DNA of 64,000 bases. It comes from Bradyrhizobium sp. CB2312. Its GTDB lineage: Bacteria > Pseudomonadota > Alphaproteobacteria > Rhizobiales > Xanthobacteraceae. The notes under the pieces were generated by a model. That model made no database searches, was not told the DNA's origin, and worked only from the letters and a program-made list of their open reading frames with translations. Position 1 is the first letter of the stretch, and every line of letters starts with the position of its first letter. Shown here piece after piece: positions 34,449 through 42,533 of this stretch. The stretch spans positions 496,001 through 560,000 of the forward strand of contig NZ_CP121668.1 of NCBI RefSeq assembly GCF_029714425.1, read 5' to 3'. A program made the position numbers and the translations under genes.

Positions 34449-37112
34449 CTAAGCCGCCGCCGCCTGCTTCGACAGCAGCTGCTTCAGCTTCGCCGCGGGC
34501 ACGGCCGGGCTGAACAGCCAGCCCTGCATCTGGCTGCATCCGAGCTGGCGCAGCACCTCGCGCTGGGCCTCGGTCTCGACGCCTTCGGCCGTCGTCGCCA
34601 TGCGGCGCGCGGCGGCCATGTGCACCACGGCCTGCACGATCGGCGAGGAGTCCTCGGATTGACCGATGTCGCTGATGAAGCTGCGATCGATCTTGATCTT
34701 GTCGAAGGGGAAGCGATGCAGATAGCTCAGCGACGAATAGCCGGTGCCGAAATCGTCGAGCGCGATGCGCACGCCGAGCTCGCGCAGCTGCTGCAGGATG
34801 GTGAGCGCCTCCTCGTCGTCGCGGATCAGCACGGTCTCGGTGACCTCGAGCTCGAGCCGGTCCGGTGAGAGCCCCGACTCCGCGAGCGCCGCGGCGACTT
34901 TCAGTGCCAGCGTCCGCGAGCGGAACTGCACCGGCGAGACGTTGACGGCGATGTGGATATCGCCGGGCCAGCTTGCCGCCTCGGTGCAGGCCTGCCGCAA
35001 GACCCATTCGCCGATCTCGCCGATCAGCCCGGTGTCTTCCGCGACCGGGATGAAATCGGCGGGCGAGACCATGCCGCGTTCGGGATGGCGCCAGCGCAGC
35101 AACGCCTCGCAGCCGGTGACGACATTGGCGGCAAGATCGACCAGCGGCTGGTAGTGCACCTCGAATTCGCCGCGGGTCAGCGCCTGGCGCAGATCGAGCT
35201 CGAGCTGGCGGCGCTGCCGCGCCTTGGCGTCGTATTCGGGGATGAAGATGCGGAAGGTGCCGCGGCCCTCGGTCTTGGCCGCATACATCGCAAGATCGGC
35301 GCGCTTGAGCAGATCGTCGAGATTGTCGCCATGGTCGGGCGCGATCGCGATGCCGATGCTGGCATCGGTCGGGATCTCCTGGCCCTTGCAGTTCACCGGC
35401 GTGCGCAGCGCTGTCAGGATATTGTCCGCCAGATTTGTCAGTTCGGCCTCGTCGCAGGTCCCGGCCTTGATGATGGCGAACTCGTCGCCGCCGAGGCGCG
35501 CGACCAGGTCGTTGCCGCTGACGCAGGCGCGCAGACGGTTCGCCACCTGGCGCAGCAGCTCGTCGCCGACCTCGTGTCCCAGCGAATCGTTGACGCCCTT
35601 GAACTCGTCGACGTCGATATAGAGGATCGCAAACGGCTTGCCCTGGGCGAGCTCGGCGATGCGGCGCTCCAGGTGGCCGCGCATCAGCACGCGGTTGGGC
35701 AGGTCGGTCAGCGCGTCGTAATGCGCCATATGCGCGATGCGCTCGTCGGCGCGGATGCGCTCGCTGACGTCGTCATGGGTGGCAAGCCAGCCGCCGGCTG
35801 CACCAGGCTGGTTCTTGACCTCGATCAGGCGGCCGTCGGCGGTCTCGACGATGGCGCTTTGGGTGCGGCCGACATTGTCCAGGATGTCGTCGCAATAGGC
35901 ATCGACGTCGCCGTGGAACGAGCCGGTGTCGTAGCGGTGCTGGATCACGTCGCGGAAATAGGCGCCGGGCTTCACCACGCCCGTGGAGAGGCCGTACATC
36001 TCGATGTAGCGGCGGTTGCAGACGATCAGCCGCTGGTCCTGATCGAACATCAGAAGGCCCTGGGTCATGGTGTTCATCGCGGTGTCGAGCCGCTGCTTCT
36101 CCACCGAGAGGCGGTTCGTCATCTGGCGGAAGATCAGGAACAGCGTGAGCACGAGCAGGCCGATCGACAGCACGGCCACGAAGACGAAGAATTTCGTCTG
36201 CGTGCGCCAGGTGGCGAGCGTCGCGTCCAGCGACTTGGTCGCGACCACGACCAGCGGCTCGCCGGTCAGGAGGCGCGAGGCGACGATACGGTCCTTGCCA
36301 TCGATCGGGCTTGCGAGCTGCGTGGTGACGAAGGTGCGTTCGAACACCGCCCGCTGTTCCGGCGTGCCGTTGCGGAAATTCTCCCCGATCATGGCATCGA
36401 CATGCGGAATGCGCGCGAGCAACTGGCCGTTCTGGTGATGCATCGCGATCGAGGATTCCTCGCCGAGCCCGCTCGAGGCGAAGAAGGATTCGAGCTGGTC
36501 CGGCGTGATCGCGCGCGAGACCATTCCGAGGAATTCGCCGTGCGGGCCGGAGACGCGCCGCGCGAACACGATGGCGGGACCGTTGCCGAGCCGGCCGGGA
36601 ACGACCTCGATCTCCTCCTGCGTGGCCGGATCGTTCCTGAGGCGGTTGAAATAGTCGCGGTCGGCGACCGAGATGTCGGCGACGGGCCAGCGCCGCGACG
36701 AGTTGATCAGAACGCCGCCAGCATCGAACACGTTGGCGCCGGCGACGTCGGACCAGCCGCTGGCTTTCGCGCGCAGCACCTCGTGCATGGCGAGGGTGGC
36801 CATCTCGCTGCGGAACACGTCGGCGGATTCGATGCCGTGGCTTTCGAGCTCGGCGATGACGCTCTTCTGCAGCACCGCAAAGTCGGCGAATTCGCGATCG
36901 AAATGCCGGGCCAGCAGCCGCACGGAGTTTTCCAGGCTGTCGCGGCCGCTTTCGATCGCATTCTGGCGAAAGCGGTCGACGGTGAGCGCGGTGCCGATGG
37001 CCATTGCGACCATCAGCACGAAGCCGCCGACGATCAGCCATGTCAGCGGCGCTCCCTGCCAACGGCGCAGCAACGCGCGCATCCGCGCGGTCCATCGGAT
37101 TGATGTGCCCAT
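34449..37112 (-). CDS. Cache-PAS-GGDEF-EAL cyclic-di-GMP enzyme
   Basis: The 887-residue membrane protein has TM1 (about 25-45), a double-Cache-like periplasmic sensor (about 50-300), TM2 (about 305-325), PAS (about 335-450), GGDEF (about 455-620) and EAL (about 635-880). The cyclase motif LGGDEFA is intact, but the RxxD inhibition site reads SGND, so product inhibition is probably absent. The phosphodiesterase motifs CEALLRW, DDFGTGYSSL and EGVE are intact, so it could make or degrade c-di-GMP. GGGAGG precedes the ATG. It probably affects the motility/attachment switch. Confidence 0.93.
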   Translation of the reverse strand: MGTSIRWTARMRALLRRWQGAPLTWLIVGGFVLMVAMAIGTALTVDRFRQNAIESGRDSLENSVRLLARHFDREFADFAVLQKSVIAELESHGIESADVFRSEMATLAMHEVLRAKASGWSDVAGANVFDAGGVLINSSRRWPVADISVADRDYFNRLRNDPATQEEIEVVPGRLGNGPAIVFARRVSGPHGEFLGMVSRAITPDQLESFFASSGLGEESSIAMHHQNGQLLARIPHVDAMIGENFRNGTPEQRAVFERTFVTTQLASPIDGKDRIVASRLLTGEPLVVVATKSLDATLATWRTQTKFFVFVAVLSIGLLVLTLFLIFRQMTNRLSVEKQRLDTAMNTMTQGLLMFDQDQRLIVCNRRYIEMYGLSTGVVKPGAYFRDVIQHRYDTGSFHGDVDAYCDDILDNVGRTQSAIVETADGRLIEVKNQPGAAGGWLATHDDVSERIRADERIAHMAHYDALTDLPNRVLMRGHLERRIAELAQGKPFAILYIDVDEFKGVNDSLGHEVGDELLRQVANRLRACVSGNDLVARLGGDEFAIIKAGTCDEAELTNLADNILTALRTPVNCKGQEIPTDASIGIAIAPDHGDNLDDLLKRADLAMYAAKTEGRGTFRIFIPEYDAKARQRRQLELDLRQALTRGEFEVHYQPLVDLAANVVTGCEALLRWRHPERGMVSPADFIPVAEDTGLIGEIGEWVLRQACTEAASWPGDIHIAVNVSPVQFRSRTLALKVAAALAESGLSPDRLELEVTETVLIRDDEEALTILQQLRELGVRIALDDFGTGYSSLSYLHRFPFDKIKIDRSFISDIGQSEDSSPIVQAVVHMAAARRMATTAEGVETEAQREVLRQLGCSQMQGWLFSPAVPAAKLKQLLSKQAAAA

Positions 37113-37228
37113 CCAGCCCTCCCGTGGGATGCAAGATGCAGCAAAACCGACAAGACCCCGTTACCAGTAACGGTTACGAAAACATGAATCGGAATGGAAT
37201 CAGAGGGTTGGGTTCCCCTCGCGGGGGC

Positions 37229-37321
37229 CGTAGGGTGGGCAAAGGCGCCCTTGCGCCGTGCCCACCACCTCTTCGTGGCCGCAAAAAGCGCGTGGGCACG
37301 CTTCGCTTTGCCCACCCTACG
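37229..37321. repeat. Palindromic intergenic repeat, family R1, copy 4
   Basis: CGTAGGGTGGGCAAAGGCGC pairs with GCTTTGCCCACCCTACG, with an inner GTGCCCAC / GTGGGCAC pair and a short TCGTGGCCGCAAAAAGCG middle. It lies between two minus-strand genes. Confidence 0.92.
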
Positions 37322-37337
37322 AAGTCACGAAACGGCC

Positions 37338-38033
37338 CTACCGCTTGATCTCCCACTCCAGCGCCTCCGCGTTGCCCTTGGCGAACATCTGCGGCACATC
37401 GAACTTGCCGGTCTTGAGGTCATAGCGGCATGTCCAATCCGCCAGTCCCTTCACGGCGACGTTCTTCGGATGCTTGTCCATCGCGCCCGACAGCGAGATC
37501 AGGAGGTAACGGTTGTTGGGCCAGTCGACGCCAAGCCAGCGATAGCCATCTTCGGTGCCTTTCATCAGATTGGCCGAGATGTGGTAGTCGAGCTTCATGT
37601 TCTTGGTGTCGCGCCGGCTGTGAAAATAGGCCCAGGCGAGATCGCTGAGCGACTTCTTCGTCGCGTTGACGAAGGCGCCGTTCTCGACATGGTAGAGGAA
37701 CAGATCCTGCGAGCCCGAGCCGGTCTTCTGCATCCGCACCAGCCATTGCGAATCGGCGGTGAAGCGGAAGCCGGCACCATAGCCCTGCTCGGGCTTCAGC
37801 TCCGTCATCTGCTCGCCGCGTCGCGCCCAGACCTGCCATTTCACGCCGAACAGGTCTTCACTGTCCTTCATGTACTGCTCGAGCTTGGTGGCGCCGTCGG
37901 GCGAGGTGAAGGCGAGATCGGCATTGTCGGTGAGGACGAATCCCGGCGGCGGCCCGGATGCGGCGAGCGCGGGGGAGGCGGCGAGGAACAGGGCAAGCGC
38001 CAGCCATGGCGCGGGGCGGCAAAATCTGGTCAC
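37338..38033 (-). CDS. Exported protein of unknown function
   Basis: The 231-residue protein starts at a GTG and has a clear Sec signal peptide (LALALFLAASPALA). The mature part is beta-rich, with WLVRMQKTGSGSQDLFLYHV, YRWLGVDWPNNRYLLISLSG and a C-terminal WTCRYDLKTGKFDVP. The last block resembles a tail seen in inhibitor- or propeller-like periplasmic proteins, but I recognise no family. No strong ribosome-binding site is visible, so the start could shift slightly. The preceding gene on this strand is far away. Confidence 0.65.
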   Translation of the reverse strand: MTRFCRPAPWLALALFLAASPALAASGPPPGFVLTDNADLAFTSPDGATKLEQYMKDSEDLFGVKWQVWARRGEQMTELKPEQGYGAGFRFTADSQWLVRMQKTGSGSQDLFLYHVENGAFVNATKKSLSDLAWAYFHSRRDTKNMKLDYHISANLMKGTEDGYRWLGVDWPNNRYLLISLSGAMDKHPKNVAVKGLADWTCRYDLKTGKFDVPQMFAKGNAEALEWEIKR

Positions 38034-38203
38034 GGAAGAAATCCCTAAAATAAATGCCGCGCTGCGGCCTTGCGCATTGGACTCCGGCGGGGCCGTGCCG
38101 GTTCATCCGAAAGAGTGATCATCCCATCGACCGTCTTGCTGCCGCAGCGAAATCGGCGCAATTTGCTGCCATCGGCTGATTTGCGATCCAAGGTTCTGCA
38201 TCG

Positions 38204-39232
38204 ATGATGACCGCGTCCAAGGCCTTCATTGCGTTCTGTCTGCTCGCACTGGGTGGCACCGTGCTGGTGATCGGCCCCACCGAGCTGCGCCGGCTGCTGC
38301 CGGGCGGCGCGAAGACCGAGGTCGCCGTCGCCGCCAAGCCTGAGGTCAAGGCTGAATCCAAGGTCGAGCCCAAAGCCGAAGCCAGGCCGGATGAGTCCAA
38401 GCTTGCCGCGACGCAGCCTGCACCATCGGCGTCCCCGGAACCGGTCGTCCCGCCGAAAGCGGCGGCGCCGCTCGCCGAGACGCAGAAGCAGATTGCGGCA
38501 CTCGGCGAACTCGCCCCGGCCAAGCCGCCGGCGGCCGCGGCCGATGCCGGCCCCCGGTTCGACGTCGCGCGCGTCGACGATCACGGCGAGGCTGCGGTGA
38601 TCGCGGGGCAGGCCACACCGGGTGCCAAGGTCGAGCTGCTGCGCGACGGCAAGCCGCTCGATACCGTGACGGCCGATGCGTCGGGCCAATTCGTGATGAC
38701 TCCGCCCCAGCTTCCGGCCGGCTCCTATGAACTGACCCTGCGCGCGACAGCGTCCAACGGCACCGTCACGCAGTCCGCGCGCACCATGCCGGTGACCATC
38801 GCCGAAGCCGCGCCGCCGCCGGCACGCCCGGCACCCGCCGCGCGTCAGGAGGCCAGGCAGGCCGAGAAGCCCGACGACAAGTCGGATGTCGTGGCGTCGC
38901 TGCCGTCAGCTGCGCCGCACCTGGCCTCCGCGCCGGAGAGGTCAGCGGCCCGGCCGAGGCTGATGGGGACGCCGAAGCCGAAGGTCCTAGCGCGCGCGCC
39001 GGCCGCCAATGCGGTCGCATCGGCCTCGCCGGCGGAGGTCTTCAACGCTGCGCCGGCCGAAGCGGGCGGCAGCCGCGTGATCTCGCGTGGCGACAGCTTG
39101 TGGGCGCTCAGCCGTCTGGCTTACGGCGACGGCTCCCGCTATGCGGTGATCTTCAACGCCAACCGCGACAAGATCCACAATCCGAACCTGATCTATCCTG
39201 GCCAGACTTTTGTGCTGCCGAAGGCGCACTGA
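38204..39232 (+). CDS. LysM-domain envelope protein with Ala/Pro-rich linker
   Basis: The 342-residue protein has one N-terminal membrane helix (about residues 7-26), a low-complexity Ala/Lys/Pro/Glu region, an Ig-like domain (about 120-210: AAVIAGQATPGAKVELLRDG), a second linker and a C-terminal LysM (about 285-340: SRVISRGDSLWALSRLAYGD ... IYPGQTFVLP). LysM binds peptidoglycan, so this is probably an anchored envelope protein that spans toward the cell wall. It is divergent from the exported protein at 37338. Confidence 0.88.
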   Translation: MMTASKAFIAFCLLALGGTVLVIGPTELRRLLPGGAKTEVAVAAKPEVKAESKVEPKAEARPDESKLAATQPAPSASPEPVVPPKAAAPLAETQKQIAALGELAPAKPPAAAADAGPRFDVARVDDHGEAAVIAGQATPGAKVELLRDGKPLDTVTADASGQFVMTPPQLPAGSYELTLRATASNGTVTQSARTMPVTIAEAAPPPARPAPAARQEARQAEKPDDKSDVVASLPSAAPHLASAPERSAARPRLMGTPKPKVLARAPAANAVASASPAEVFNAAPAEAGGSRVISRGDSLWALSRLAYGDGSRYAVIFNANRDKIHNPNLIYPGQTFVLPKAH

Positions 39233-39338
39233 GGATTTCTGCGACGCTTTGACCGCCGACGCGCGGGAACCTTTGGTTCCGCTCTGAGTCATCCCCTTGC
39301 GGCGCGATACGCGCTTGGCACTGGAGGAGGGCCAAGAC

Positions 39339-40655
39339 GTGTTCAAGCAAGACGTGTTCAACTCAGTGGTCAGTTCGATGGTCATGTCGAGATCGCGCAT
39401 TGGACCGGCGCTCGCGGGTGCACTCCTCGCGATTCTGGTAGTGCTGCTGCCTGGTAGAGCCGAGGCGCAGTTCGGGTTGCGCGGCGGTCCGCTCGGCGTC
39501 GCGCGCTTCGCCGTCGGCCACATGATCGGCATGTCGCGGCTGCGCCACTCCCGCATGGCGGTGCGGGGCAGCCGATACCGCTCCGCCGCGCTGAGATCGC
39601 AGGATCCGCGCGGCGCCGAGCGCGGTCAGCCGCCCAATCCCTACATCCTGCGTGCCGCGCTCACGGCGCAAGCTGCGCTGTCCGGCTGGCGTGGCGGCCG
39701 CCGTCCGCAGGGCTGGTGGCGCCATCCCGACGGCAGCTATGGCTGGGCCGGCCCGGTGTTCTGGCCGTTCGCGCAGGACGATCTCGCCAATGCCGTCATC
39801 CTTGGCGATATGACCAGCCTCTCGCTCTATGGTTATGGCGACATCTATGCCGCGATCTTCGCGCCCTATGCCGCGACTGAGCTCGCCGCCTATACCGCGC
39901 CGCAAGGCCGGCGCACGCGCAGGGTTCCGTCGGCGCAGAACGTCTGTGATGCCAGCGATCCCGCTGGTTTTCCAATGGATCGCATCGTCGCCGCCGTGCA
40001 GCCGAACGAAGAACAGCGCATGGCGCTCGACGATTTCGGTGCCGCCTGGCTGGCGGCCCGCGACAGCATTCGCGCGGCCTGCCCGGCAGGAGTGCCCGCG
40101 ACCGCAGCGGAGCGCCTCGGCCTGATGCACGAGCGCGTCGCGGCGATGATCAAGGCGACCGACGCGGTCGCAGCGCCGCTGGCAAAGTTCGAGGGCCTGC
40201 TCGACGACGGCCAGAAGAAAAAGCTCGATGCGCTCGGCCAGGAGCGTCGCGCCGCGCTCGCGGCCGGCCAGAAGAAGGACTCGCAGGCGGCAAGCGCCTG
40301 CGAGGCCGACAACGATCCGCGCTATGATGTGCAGATGCAGCGCCAGTACGAGCAGCTCGTGCAGCAGCAATGGCCCGCCGCCGACATCGGCTCGACGCTC
40401 AAGCTCGACGACACCGGCCGCGCACGCTTTGAGGTGCTTCAGGACACCACGCTGCGCACCATGGAGACGCTGAGCCCGTGCACGACGAAATCCGCAGCGA
40501 CCCCGCAAGCCCGCCTCGCTGCGGTGAAGGCGCGGCTCGGCGCGATGCTGGAGGCAGTCAACGCCGTCGGCGATGCGCTCGATGATTTCGAGGCAGACTT
40601 GACCGACGAGCAGAAGGCCGCCTTCGAGGCGATCGGTCCGAAGCGGGGGGTGTGA
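39339..40655 (+). CDS. Exported LTxxQ-motif (Spy/CpxP-like) protein
   Basis: The 438-residue protein has a signal-like hydrophobic segment (ALAGALLAILVVLLPGRAEA). The N-terminal half is Gly/Tyr-rich. The C-terminal half has two similar helical repeats, each with a Cys-containing start and the pattern L-x-D-x-Q-K (DDGQKKKLDALG; LTDEQKAAFEAIG), as in Spy-type periplasmic chaperones. The GTG at 39339 follows GGAGGAGG and is chosen over an earlier TTG. Its last 75 bp occur again, decayed, at 41367-41440 beyond the vapBC genes. Confidence 0.75.
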   Translation: MFKQDVFNSVVSSMVMSRSRIGPALAGALLAILVVLLPGRAEAQFGLRGGPLGVARFAVGHMIGMSRLRHSRMAVRGSRYRSAALRSQDPRGAERGQPPNPYILRAALTAQAALSGWRGGRRPQGWWRHPDGSYGWAGPVFWPFAQDDLANAVILGDMTSLSLYGYGDIYAAIFAPYAATELAAYTAPQGRRTRRVPSAQNVCDASDPAGFPMDRIVAAVQPNEEQRMALDDFGAAWLAARDSIRAACPAGVPATAAERLGLMHERVAAMIKATDAVAAPLAKFEGLLDDGQKKKLDALGQERRAALAAGQKKDSQAASACEADNDPRYDVQMQRQYEQLVQQQWPAADIGSTLKLDDTGRARFEVLQDTTLRTMETLSPCTTKSAATPQARLAAVKARLGAMLEAVNAVGDALDDFEADLTDEQKAAFEAIGPKRGV

Positions 40656-40692
40656 GCATCCTCTCGACTTGAAGCGGGAGAATATCCAGTCT

Positions 40693-40720
40693 ATGATATA
40701 CAGTAATTAATGTATATCAT
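40693..40720. promoter_or_regulatory. Inverted-repeat operator over the vapB start
   Basis: Arms ATGATATACA and TGTATATCAT (10 of 10 pairing) flank an 8-base spacer and cover the ATG codons of the antitoxin gene. VapBC and MazEF operons are usually autorepressed through such palindromes. The local AT content is far above the surroundings. Confidence 0.75.
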
Positions 40721-40961
40721 GGAGTTTTCGGTGCTGGTTTCCAAGTGGGGAAATAGCTTGGCGGTTCGGCTGCCCAAGGCACTCGTTGAGGCTCTGAAGC
40801 TTTCACCGGGCGACGAGCTCAATGTGGTGGAAGCCTCGAAGGGCCGGCTCGCAGTGGAGAAGGTTGACAAGCGCGCGGAATTTCTCCGGCAGGTCGAGCA
40901 GTTCCAGTTTCCGTTGCCTGAAGACTACAAATTCGACCGCGACGAAGCGAACGAGCGGTGA
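40710..40961 (+). CDS. vapB: AbrB/MazE-fold antitoxin (VapB)
   Basis: The 83-residue protein has an N-terminal SpoVT/AbrB swapped-hairpin DNA-binding domain (VSKWGNSLAVRLPKALVEAL, then PGDELNVVE) and a C-terminal tail that would wrap the toxin. It may begin at 40710 or at the in-frame ATG at 40719 (80 residues); both codons fall inside the operator palindrome. It overlaps the toxin start by 4 bp. Role: bind and neutralise the PIN toxin and repress the operon. Confidence 0.88.
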   Translation: MYIMEFSVLVSKWGNSLAVRLPKALVEALKLSPGDELNVVEASKGRLAVEKVDKRAEFLRQVEQFQFPLPEDYKFDRDEANER

Positions 40962-41359
40962 GTGCTTTCTTCGACAGCAATATCCTGATCTACGCCTACT
41001 CAACGGACACAAGGCGGCAGCGGGCGCTGACGACGATTGCCGGCGGTGGCATCATCAGCGCGCAGGTGCTGAACGAGTTCACCAACGTGCTGCGCAAGAA
41101 GCAAAGGCAGGATTGGCCGGTGATCGAGGCGGCCGTGCAGTCTCTGCGCTTCCGCTTTCCAGACATCGTGCCGCTGACGTCGGACACGCACACTGCGGCG
41201 CTTGCGCTCGCGCGCGACCACACGCTCGCCTTCTATGACGCCCTGATCGTCGCCGCCGCGATCGAGGCCGGCTGCGACACGCTCTACAGCGAAGACCTGC
41301 AACACAGCCGCAGCTTCAGTGGGCTCACCATCGTCAATCCGTTTCTTGGCAGCACGTGA
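40958..41359 (+). CDS. vapC: PIN-domain RNase toxin (VapC)
   Basis: The 133-residue protein is a single PIN domain. Acidic residues expected to hold the metal are in FFDSNILIYAY, VLNEFTNVL and FYDALIVAAA, with a final Asp in TLYSEDLQH. VapC toxins cut tRNA or rRNA when released from VapB. Translation starts at a GTG inside the vapB stop region (GTGA), so the two are coupled. All key residues look intact. Confidence 0.88.
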   Translation: MSAFFDSNILIYAYSTDTRRQRALTTIAGGGIISAQVLNEFTNVLRKKQRQDWPVIEAAVQSLRFRFPDIVPLTSDTHTAALALARDHTLAFYDALIVAAAIEAGCDTLYSEDLQHSRSFSGLTIVNPFLGST

Positions 41360-41366
41360 TCCGTCC

Positions 41367-41440
41367 GATGACTTCAAGACGAATCTGACCGACCAGCAGA
41401 TGGCGCCCTCGAGGCGATCGGTCCGAAACGGGGAGTGTGA
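41367..41440 (+). pseudogene. Decayed copy of the 3' end of the LTxxQ gene
   Basis: These 74 bp align with the last 75 bp of the gene ending at 40655: I count 61 matches of 75, one 1-base gap, and 32 of 35 in the final part. The copy encodes DDFKTNLTDQQMA, then loses the frame at the gap. It lies 7 bp after the vapC stop and runs up to the stop codon of the next, convergent gene. Confidence 0.85.
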
Positions 41441-42268
41441 TCACCCACACGCCCAGTCGAACTTCATATCCCTGAAGTCGAGCTGCGCATTGCCGCCGCC
41501 GAAATTGTAGCCGCCGAAATATTCCTCGAACTCGACGTAGAACGGGCTCATCTCCGGCACTGCCTGGCACGGCCGCATGGTGCCGCCGAGATGGTTGTGG
41601 GCGTGGTCCTTGCTCCAGTCGTGCAGGCGGAAATTGTCGCGGCCAGGGACGCCGCCGACATAGTAGTAATAGGGCTGATAGCCGGTCGGCGGGTTTTCCT
41701 TGGTGTACTCGTCCTGCGGCCCCTTGCCGGCGTTTGGATCCATCGCGCGCGGACTCAGGGCGATGGCGCGGGTCTCGCTGAGATCGGCGCGCGGCGACGC
41801 TGAAAACATCTTCTTCGCGTAAGGCGCGGCAGCCTCGAAGAACGCGCAGGCGCCGCCGACATCGAGCCAGCGCGGCCGGTCGGCCGTCGCCAGCGCAAGC
41901 GGCTCCGGCGGCGTTGTGAATGCGCCTTCGTACTCATTCTTGGTCAGCAGCAGCGCCGCATATTCGTAGTCGAGAATATCGGTCATGCGCGACAGCCGCG
42001 GATGCGAGGAGCGCGCCATCACCGCCTCGCGGATTTCAGGATCATCGGGCGCGCCGCCGTCATTGTGATCGGGCGCAGTGGCAAAGAACGACACCGCGAC
42101 GATGTCCGCGCCATGCACGCGATAATCCTCCGGCAGCAGCAGCGTAAAACCGTGCATCAGCGGATAGCCGGTGACGGGATCGAGCGGCCATTGCTCGCTA
42201 CTGATGCCCGGCGGCAGTCCATAAACCCAGCCCTGGTCGCGCGCCCGCTCAGTGGGACGGTCCAGCAT
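41441..42268 (-). CDS. Protein of unknown function (about 275 residues)
   Basis: No signal peptide or membrane segment is seen. The protein is rich in aromatic residues and prolines, with blocks YPLMHGFTLLLPEDYR, VSFFATAPDHNDGG and, at the C-terminus, FDWACG. A DH-rich segment (LHDWSKDHAHNHLGG) could bind metal. The start is uncertain: ATGs exist at 42268 and 42406 and neither has a good ribosome-binding site; the shorter is taken because the extra N-terminal part looks like non-coding composition. Its 3' end abuts the decayed LTxxQ fragment. Confidence 0.6.
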   Translation of the reverse strand: MLDRPTERARDQGWVYGLPPGISSEQWPLDPVTGYPLMHGFTLLLPEDYRVHGADIVAVSFFATAPDHNDGGAPDDPEIREAVMARSSHPRLSRMTDILDYEYAALLLTKNEYEGAFTTPPEPLALATADRPRWLDVGGACAFFEAAAPYAKKMFSASPRADLSETRAIALSPRAMDPNAGKGPQDEYTKENPPTGYQPYYYYVGGVPGRDNFRLHDWSKDHAHNHLGGTMRPCQAVPEMSPFYVEFEEYFGGYNFGGGNAQLDFRDMKFDWACG

Positions 42269-42533
42269 CTGCAAATCATACGCGCGCGAAGGCAAGGCAA
42301 ACGCCACAGGCCGTCTCCCATCGGAATTGAGCCTCGACGCCGAGGCGATGGTTAGTCGCGACGAGGCGAGATGTGGTTCGGGATGGGAAGAACGGATTGA
42401 TGCCATTCTGCCGGTGTTTTGCCCGACGTGTCAAAGGCAATTTCGTAAAATCCGCAGAGTCGGCGAAAAGTTGCTGTGCTGCCAGCGCCTTGGCTACTGT
42501 GCATGGGGTTGTTTTCGAATTTATTGTCGGCGG

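Noticed and set aside
34953..37103. A 716-codon open frame opposite the GGDEF-EAL gene
   Set aside because: Same shadow effect; the other strand has intact GGDEF and EAL motifs.
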